Origin: Hexactinellida sp. DTS-2022
Lineage: Eukaryota > Porifera > Hexactinellida
Assembly: GCA_028753945.1 (NCBI GenBank)
Contig: JAPNXP010000013.1
Coordinates: 4,092,001-4,156,000 of the forward strand
DNA: 64,000 nt
Direction: 5' to 3'
The notes beneath the pieces were generated by a model. It ran no database searches and had not been told where the DNA came from. It saw only the letters and a list, made by a program, of their open reading frames with translations. The position numbers and the translations under genes were made by a program. Shown here piece after piece: positions 33,850-43,900 of this stretch (position 1 is its first letter; the number at the start of each line of letters is the position of its first letter).

Positions 33850-33935
33850 AGAATTCTCATTTAGTCTAATGAGCATGCTCGTCGAGCACAATGAGCATGC
33901 TCATCGAGTCTAATGAGCATGCTCGTTAGACTTTT
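33850..33935. repeat. Same minisatellite, inverted, about 4 copies (right arm)
   Basis: Mirror of 32617-32790 with fewer units. It begins GAGAATTCTC and continues with GAGCATGCTC units, so copy number changed after the arms were formed. Confidence 0.85.
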
Positions 33936-34426
33936 CATTACATGGATATGTTGCTTTATCTCCATTTGATAACTAATCTATATCACACCCCAACATGACA
34001 CTATGAGTAATCAAATTTCTTGGTACACATTTTTATGCACCACTTCCTATCAATTATTTCAGCCAATGGATCACCCATTAATATGAAATTGAAACTGCAG
34101 CATAGTCTCGTGGCCTCTCATTGCTCTCAACATGATTCTTATCATCTATTGGAAGTTTGTTAGAAACAGTTATGATTATCTCAATTTAGTACAGCAGCTT
34201 ACAACATTAGGTGTTCACTTGTTTATAGAATTTAAAACTTCTTAGGTTTGTTTTTTGATACAAATGTTGTATTTTTGGATATAGTGTATAATCCAACGTG
34301 TTAAGGGACATAATTATAATGGGCTACAGAGGGAGGGAAAGCACCATATGAGACTATTCCTTGCGAAAATTTGACCTTATTCTGCACATACAATTTTGGA
34401 ATGGAAATGCCTTTAGTCGTGCTCAA

Positions 34427-34963
34427 TTATAACTTCACACTCGTGGACAATGTTCTATAAGGTTATGTGTTAAGTTGCATGGGCGGTTAGCTGGTTGATG
34501 GTTAACCGTAGACTCAAAATGGTTAACTAATCCTATTCTTATTTGTTGCTTTCGAAATAGATAAACAAATTAATATTTAAAACATCGAGACCGCGCCGCA
34601 TAGTGTTTTGAGTGTCTTGAAGCGACGAAACCTAAAGGTAAATATGTATGAATAGATACAAATTCATACATTACTTACAGCAACTTTTGATTAGCTAATA
34701 GGCCACTAAGCATTTACAAAAGATTACTTACCTGTCTTATTATAAGTATTTGTCTCGGCACTAGTATATAACATCATCCATTCAGCTTTACTAACAAAAT
34801 ATTATATTCATTTGGTAAGTTCCCATTTGCTTATACTTCTAGTAACTTAGGTTGGTTGAAGAATTTGAACAAACATGCTTGTACGTATGTTTCAATTATA
34901 AATTAACATAATACCATTTCACCAGATAATTAGACTGTATTCCCGGTGCTACTAGCTGTATCG
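34427..34963. other. Upstream region of nucleoredoxin gene
   Basis: 34480-34560 carries GGTTAACCG and GGTTAACT words resembling those in the FB2 centre (37300-37390), probably an old hAT-like fragment. The remainder should contain the promoter, but no clear TATA box or other site is recognisable. Confidence 0.4.
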
Positions 34964-37900
34964 ATGGCTTCAGGAGACTACTTCACCAGTCTGTTCGGCA
35001 GCACTCTCCTGCGTAAGGAGGATGGAGCTGCGAAAGAGTGCGAGACCTCCCTCATGAAGGAGGGGGTGGTCGCTCTATACTTCTCGGCTCACTGGTGCCC
35101 CCCCTGTCGCTCCTTCACCCCTATCCTGGCCTCTTGGTACAACAAGCTAACCTCTGGGGTTCTCAAGGGCAAGTTGGAGATTGTGTTTCTCAGCTCTGAC
35201 CAGAGCGAGGAGGAGTTCGACAGTTACTACTCAGACATGCCTTGGGCTGCTCTCCCATACTCCGACAGAGACAAGAAGGTATGTAGGTACTCTAGCCATT
35301 CCATACTTTCTCCCATGAGACAGCTATCTCGATTGTATCAATTATTTACAAGTGTTCGTTCCGCGCTACGTGTATTTTGCACTGGACTACCGCCCTCACT
35401 CGTACTTCAAACATATTATTTAACAGACACCGGCAGGGCTGTATCTACTAATTTTGAGTTGGCAAAAAACTCATTTTCTCCAAACTCATTCATAATAAAT
35501 AAATGTACCAACTCATTCATTTTATGTAACCAACTCATTCAACTCATTCAGAAAAATGAGTTTTTTCCAACTACAGCCCTACAGTGGACCCATAATAAAC
35601 GTATTTCTTGCTCTCCAGGCTGAGCTGTCCAAGAAGTTTGGTATAAAAGGCATTCCTTCGCTCCTCTTGCTGAACGCACAGAACGGTAAGATCATCACCA
35701 GGGAGGGGAGAGAGGTGGTCAATGAGGATCCGGACGGAGACGGGTTTCCATGGAAACCCAAGTCCATTCCAGAAGTGCTTTCCTGTCTCGAAGATAAGCT
35801 CGTGGATAACCAGGGTGCCCAGTACAAACTGTCGGAGGTTAGGAATGGGAAGTATCTTGCTCTCTACATTTCTGCACACTGGGTTAGTTTACAAGTCGTT
35901 ATCTAGAATGATATTGTTTGCCACATATATTAGTTAGGAGTAATATCATATAATACAAGTACTATTGCTACATAAATAGCTTGACAGTGTCCTAAAAAGC
36001 AATTTCCCTACTCTCCTTGTTAAGTACTAATAGTTTTATTGCCAGCGATGCTCTACTGGCGGGCCGGTCCGGATTAAATGAATCTGCTAACTCTAATATA
36101 CAGGGGTGTGATTCCGTGTTAATTAATTTGTGATAATTGTGTATATTCACAATTCTTCTTGTTATTATATTGTTATTATAATAACAATATAATAACATTA
36201 GCTTATATAAACTAATTAATTAATTAATTCTTATTAATAAATGCTATTGCTTTCCCAGCTCAGCTTTTGTTGGAATTATTCAAACAAAAGCAAAGTCATT
36301 CTATAATCGATTTCTAATTTTGTGAAGGAATTAAGAGTTGAGCAATAATAACAATGCATGTTATCACGTAACATACTATTGGTTAATTTCATTCTACTTA
36401 ACTAATATTTCCTATTATTTCCATTGTGCAGTGTCCGCCTTGCAAAGTCTTCACACCCAAGCTGATCTCTGCTTACGAAAAGCACAAGGAGAAAGGTTTT
36501 GACGTCATATTCATCTCGTTCGACAGAGACGAGGAGAGTTTCAAAGACTACTTCGACACAATGCCTTGGAAGTCTCTCGCATATGCTGAAGCCAACAAGC
36601 TGGGGCCTAAGATCGCCAGGAGGTTTGGGGTGAAAGGTACCTATTTGTTTAGTTTATATACTACGTACAGTCAGGGACTTCTTTAATATAGGGACTGTAA
36701 ACTTCGTTTTACTGTAAAATTAGCGTAGGCCTAAAACAGTATTGTTACTTATTGATATCCCGTAATCCGCTAATGCTAGACATAGGAAATGTATTATTGT
36801 CGTATAGGAAGTCATATTTTGGGAGTCCAACGGTAATATTGGTTTATCGAAAATATTTGTGGAATGTAAGTTATGCGATTTTCACACCCTTCCATATATG
36901 GTAATATTGTTAAAATCTCGAGATTACTAAACTTTATACATATGAAATGTATCATTTTCGTACAGGAAATCATATTTTGGGAGTCCAACGGTAATATTGG
37001 TTTATCGAAAATATTTGTGGAATGTAAGTTATACGATTCTCACACCTTTCCATATATGGTAATATTGTTAAAATCTCGAGATTAGTTAGTTTTATACATA
37101 TGAAATATATTATTGGCGAATGGGAAATGGGAATTCATATTTAGGGACTCAGTAGATCACATTGATTTACCTAAGGCGTTCCCCTTAGCCTATATTATTT
37201 TTTGGCACTCTCCACAGGAGGATTGCCCCGACCCTGTTTTGTAGTTTAGCTAATTCTTACCTATCAGATATCTGTCATTATGTTGTTTATTAAAAAAAAA
37301 ACAAGGCTGGATTCGGTTAACCGGTTACCTTTGCTGACATCGGTTAACGGTTAGAGATTTTATTAACCAGTTAGCCGGTCTATTGAATAACAGCAGAGTT
37401 ATTGGGAAATTAATGTATAAAGTATTAAACTTTTTTGAATTTTATCAGAATATGTAGTCCTAAATCCATTTCTCATCACCACTTAATAAATTTTATTGGA
37501 CAACATTGATTTAAATATAGATTTGAAAGAAACTTATCAAGATTTTTTAATAATGTAAGAATTAGCTAAACTACAAAACAGGGTCGGGGCAATCCTCCTA
37601 TGGAGAGTGCCAAAATAATCATATAGGCTAATGGGAACGCCTTAGGTAAATCAGTGTGATCTACTGAGTCCCTAAATATGAATTCCCATTTCCCATTCGC
37701 CAATAATATATTTCATATGTATAAAACTAACTAATCTCGAGATTTTAACAATATTACCATATATGGAAAGGTGTGAGAATCGCATAACTTACATTCCACA
37801 AATATTTTCGATAAACCAATATTACCGTTGGACTCCCAAAATATGATCTCCTGTACGAAAATGATACATTTCATATGTATAAAGTTTAGTAATCTCGAGA

Positions 37901-40900
37901 TTTTAACAATATTACCATATATGGAAGGGTGTGAAAATCGCATAACTTACATTCCACAAATATTTTCGATAAACCAATATTACCGTTGGACTCCCAAAAT
38001 ATGACTTCCTATACGACAATAATACATTTCCTATGTCTAGCATTAGCGGATTACGGGATATCAATAAGTAACAATACTGTTTTAGGCCTACGCTAATTTT
38101 ACCGTAAAACGAAGTTTACAGTCCCTATATTAAAGAAGTCCCTGGTACAGTATAACCGAACACTAACGAACACCAACGGACGGTATAAATATGTTTGCTT
38201 TATCCGGAGTTCGTATTAACCGGAGTAATACCCATTGAATAACCATTATAAGGATCTGATTTTGTGGAACTGTTTGTTCGTGTTATCCGGATATTCGTGT
38301 TAACCGTGTTCGTAATAACGAGGTTCTACTGTATTTATAAACTTACCATGGATAACACTAATTTATTCAATTTCCACTAGACTTTAGTTAATACGAATTA
38401 AGCAAAAATCGGTTAAGGCGAACAATGTTTAATAAATTCCCCTTAAAGAAGTGCATGCAAATGAATTCGATTAATACGAATTCAGGTTTATCCGAAGAAT
38501 TTTCGACCGTCTCCAAGTGTTCGTATTAACGAGAATCTACTCGAATTTCCGTGTTAAATTAACCATGTTCGTATTAATATAATTACGTTAGGTATTCCTA
38601 CTCTCGTCTTGTTGAATGAGAATCTTGAAGTGATCAATCAGAATGCGAGGTCCTTCATAGAACACGATGAGAAGTTCGAGGTCAGTATACTCTGCTGTTG
38701 TACAATTTTAGATTCATTTGCATAAAGCAATCGATTTAAACAGGGTTCCGCAAACTTTCATTTATATCAGGCCACATAATCTTAATAAAATTTTCCTCAG
38801 GCTGCAAATAATATCGAGAAATTTTTCGAAATTTATAACAAAACTATTATGTTGTTGTAATACTATAATTTACTGCTTACTAGTACATTAATCAGTGTGT
38901 ATATGTGTACAACAGGGGTTTATCCAGGAGCCGCCATACGCCTAGAGGCGTATAAATTGGGTTGTTTTCGTTTAGGAGCGCGAAAACTGCCGAAAGTCCC
39001 CATAGATTAATACAAAACTAACCTTTTAGGCGTACAAAATTCATACTCTAGTGACCTTAGGACAGTTAGGAGTGTTCAATTCTACTCCTGTATAATACCC
39101 TGGTGTACAAGCCAGATGAAAATTAGAAATGTCTCATGCCACACAAGATACAAATTCCATTGAGCTATCAGGCCACACATAAGGTTGTTTCAGGCTGCAT
39201 GCGGCCTGAAAAACCTAGTTTGCGGAACTCTGATTTAACCTGACAAATTGATTCAGCATATTGAGTTTTTGAAGTTGTCATATCTCAGAATGGATATTTG
39301 TAAAATTGTCACTTGTCAGAATCCTTTTCGTTACTGTTTTAATTGTCAGAGTTTCCACAATACAGATTAAGTTAGTTATTTGTAACTTAAATCAGACAAC
39401 ATAAAATTTTGTACATGTCTGTTATTTTTCTGGTGTCAACAATCACTTCTCCAACATATCATTTTGCTAAAATATGAACATTTATAATATCGAGTATAAA
39501 TAGCGAATCATATACCCATCTTACTATAAACTATGATGGAATTCACTTCACAAGAATATAAACGATCCTTCAGAAAGTTACTACAACAGCAGACGGACAC
39601 AATTATGTTCATTCAAAAATTACGGTTGATTATATAGTACATACTTTAAATGTGAGCCATAACTCAAAAACTATCTATTTTATGTAAACTATTATCAATG
39701 AATAGGAAGTTACCTATTGCGGATAGATCAGTACTAGCATAGTTTACATAAAATAGATAGTTTTTGAGTTATGGCTCATTTTAAGAAATATGCATTTCCC
39801 TGGCAACCGAGGAATGTGTCAACATTCCATTTACAATTTCGATATATTTCATTCAACTAGTTATGGACATCCTCATGTTCCAATTTTCGAAAATTTAGAA
39901 CGCGTTTAACTATGTTAAAAGCAGGCTATAAAACACGATAATTCCCACGAAAAATTGCGATTACGTAATCAAATGGTGATATAACACAATTCTAAAGGGT
40001 GTTATGTAAGCCTTGATATCATGTTCCTAACTTCCTATACAATTATAATGCATTTCTCAGGTCTGTCAATACTAGCTATTGAGATAAAGATATGTTAGCT
40101 AATAATCAATGAACTTTAAGTAATCCATGGTCCAGCAAAATCTACTTAGTAGTAAGGCCTTATATAACGAAGGTCACGATGTGCGATATTTACAACAGAT
40201 TGTAAGGGAACTATCAAATTCAACCGTTTAGGAAATTAATTACTCCAATTATACAACACACTCATGACTCATGGTGTTGAAGTGTTGATCTACGTTGATA
40301 AGTTTAAATTCTGATTAAACTCTGATAATTAATAACAATTACAAATTGGATCTGACAAGTGACAACCTTACAAATATCCGTTCTGACACGTGCAATTTTA
40401 CAAATATCCATTCCAGTGCTCGACAAATTAGGTGGTTTGGCCACCAAATTTTTTCATTTGGTGGCTTAACTAATCCAACATAAATTAATGATTATTTGAC
40501 TTTGTGTAGATTATATTTTTCGTTGCATTATTTGTTATTAATATTAGTGTTGTTTACGGCATCGGAAGTTTGTTTGTTAAAGCAGCCGTTGATTTTTCTT
40601 TAGCCACCAGCCCACCATCAAAATTTCATTTTGTCGCGTACTGATCCATTCTGACATGTGACAACTTCAAAATTCTGACAAGTGCATGCAGCCAGTGTTT
40701 TTTTTAAGGATTTTCTTAGAGGGCCCTACCAACAATTAGAGGCCCTCGCCCCAACAATTAGAGGCCCTCACTCTACATTTCATGATATTGAGTACTTAGC
40801 ACGTTAAAAATTAGAGGCCCATTGAGAAAAATTAGAAGCCCATTTTGGGCCTCTAATTTGCCTTAAAAAAAACACTGCATGCAGCCCATAAATTATAATT

Positions 40901-43900
40901 AGCTTGTACACGTAGCCTTATTACTTACTTTACATTATTCTAGAACTTTCCTTGGAGTGCTAATATTTGCACTACTCTAAAGACGGAGGAAGACTTTGCA
41001 TATCTCGTCAGTCACCCAGCTGTCCTATACACGGTATCAGGTAACCAAGTGCCTAATTCAGCCAGTCCCCGTTTCTTAATAGGTGTATGAGTGAGTGGTT
41101 AGCCCATCCTTCTATTGTCTTGGATATTGCATATATTAACTTCTATCTTCCTATTAATACGTGGGGTCATATAGTTTTAATTAGCACTCATCTTAGTGCA
41201 AATCCTGTGCTTATGAATAATTACAACTGTTGTATGACGCTTTACATACCATGACAGAACTAATTTTATTGTCCATGGTTATTAGGGGTGTCACAAAAGA
41301 GATACTTGTTTCAAAAAGCTGTCTAAAGTTAAGATATTTGTTTCCATTCGCTTTTTTAAGAATATATTTAAAATTGGGAAAATTCCAAAAATACTCCACT
41401 AATTTGTAAATATACTCAAGTTTATTGGATTATCCCAAATATGCTCAAGTTTTATTGGATTATTGAAACTCGTATGGTGCTCCACCACAAATATTTATTG
41501 GTACAAGCTGCTTTTTTAGATATTGAACTTGTTTGTGCATACAGTATTCCCTACACCCTGCTCAATTTCAAGTATGTAGCTTTTACCAGTTCCTCAATCA
41601 ATTCTGAACAAACACACGAACAAACAAACACAAAAACATTGTGATTTAATATATAAGATAGACTAAATATAGCCTTTCTAAACTTGAGAAGATCTGTGAA
41701 TTTATTGAAAAGTTGAGTAGATTTGGAATTTAAAGAAGAAACTTGAGCAGATTTGGAATTATTTTGAAAAACTTGAGTAGAATTGGAATTATTTTGAAAA
41801 ACTAGAGTAGATTCGGAAAGATCTAGTTTTATATTTGAGTGTCAGTAAAAAGTTGAGTATATTTGGAAATTTCGAAAAAAGTTGAGTATTTTTGGAACTT
41901 TCCCATTTAAAATTTCAACCATCTAGAATATCGTTTGCCCATCAATGTTTTTGTATTTTTCATATAAACGCCATTGTGTACTCATAGGTTAATTTGATAA
42001 TTTACTTAAATGAATATTATTATATTACAGTAGAATTTGTCTAATCCGACACCCGTTGGGTCTACTGTATTCAATACTGAAAGAAATTAATATTTTGAAT
42101 GGTAGATTTAATAAAAGTGAACCCATTTAATTTGTATACTACTACATATCATATACGTATACAAGTAAACCTCCCAAAGCGGCACCCATCGGGAGACTGA
42201 TTTTGTGCCGCTTCTCGGAGGTTGCCGCTACTCGGAGGTGCCGCTTTGGGAGGTTTACCTGTACTCAATCTCTTGAGAGTTAAACGAACTATGTATTTCT
42301 TTTAATCAATCGTTTTTCACTGTGCCGACTACTATGTAGTGGCCAGTATAGTTGATACAGTGGAACTCGCTTAGTACGTACTCGGCTTAAGACGTACTCT
42401 CGGATTTTCGCGCGCCTGGAGCGCGTTGCGCACGCCAAGATGAAACACTGGATAAGACGAACCAATTTATATTCCCAATCCCAACTAAATAAAATGTATT
42501 TATTTACATTCGGTTAGTACGTGACAACTAAAATACTTTATTCTTATCGTTAAGTTTGTTAAAGAATTGAATACCCTACATCGTATTCATAACATTGAAC
42601 AAGTCAGTATTCCAGGCTTGCCGTGGATATGGATATCCATGGAGATCTCCATGGATGGATAGCAAGTTTTTGTCTTATCCATGGATATTGTGGATATCCA
42701 TTTCCAATTTAAACTTCGAAAAATATTTCAAACTAGGGTTCTAAAAAATTGTATGTGAAAATTAAGAAGCCTTATTTTTTTTGTCCTACCCCCAATTGGT
42801 TTACTCGCTTTTATTTCACTTGACTTAATCTTTTACACGCCTAATTTATTTCATCTAATAAAATTATTTACTAGTCTTAATTTTTTTCATCACTCCTGAC
42901 CCTGATTTTTATTTTTGGCTTTTTCGTCTATCTCACTTGCTATACTATTTAGCTCATTAATGTAGAAGAGACAATGAAATTCCAAGAAATTAGTCGCGAG
43001 GGACTCATCAAAAGCTAGGAATTGTTATCGAAACCAATAATCTAGCAGAAGTTACAATAATAATCCAAAGAGAGATGTTTTGAGGCTGATAGCGATATTG
43101 ACGAACTTTAATTATATAGTACAACATTCAGTTGATAATTATACATAAATTATAGAACCAAAATCTTCTGGATATTTTGTTGATATAAGGTGTTATAAAT
43201 ACAGTCAGGTTCTTTTATTATGAACATTTAAGGGACCAAAAATTGTGTTCATAATAGAGAGACTTCATAATAAGCGAACTCCACTTAATCCAAACCCTAT
43301 GTAAGTTGTTAAATTGGGACCGTAGGATTTGTTCATAATATAAAATCTTCATATTAAGCAAACGAAATCTTGTTCATAATAAGCAGACCTGACTGTATAT
43401 CAGAGATGCAGCGGTCTGGACCGGACTGCGGTCCAGACCGGGACCGGACCGGACCGACCGGTCTCAGGTCGGTCCGGTCTGCTTGTTTTCAAGTGCGGTC
43501 TGGACCGGTCCAAATTAACGATATAACGGTCTGGACCGTTCATCGGTCTGGACCGGTTCAACGGTCTGGACCGGTTCAACGGTCTGGACCGGTTCAACGG
43601 TCTGGACCGTTCATCGGTCTGGACTCATCCTAGATTGGACAAGCGATCGGGCTCAAATCCGTTATTACCCATTGTTTACAAGCACATAAGTAATAAGTAT
43701 CTTATAAACACAAGTGGATATAATTATCCACCCTACTTTGCGGTCTGTAACGGTCCAAATAAGGGATATAACGGTCTGGACCAGTACATCGGTCTGGACC
43801 GGTTCATCGGTCTGGACCGGTTCATCGGTCTGGACCGGTTCATCGGTCTGGACCGGTCCAGACCGATCCAATATTTTGATCATACGGTCTGGACCGGTCC

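Larger units (their letters stand above)
32521..34426. mobile_element. Foldback element FB4 with palindromic minisatellite arms
   Basis: Ends TTGAGCACGACTAAAGG (32521) and CCTTTAGTCGTGCTCAA (34426, one mismatch). Arms of 350-400 bp run inward in mirrored order: a TTCCAAAATT-type block, the minisatellite, GTGGCTGTATAT, CCTTTCCCAGGATTTGG, and TTTATGAAGTTTACCATTTT. No clear TSD. The centre holds an inverted-repeat fragment at 32970-33118 (CAGGGGCGTA to TACGCCTATG), a pogo-like element (33120-33227) and a solo pogo-like left end (TACAGTCGACTCCGCTTAAT, 33266). Confidence 0.8.

Noticed and set aside
36873..37943. Two copies of a 70-residue frame on opposite strands
   Set aside because: They are the two arms of the FB2 palindrome read on either strand, with no protein motif.
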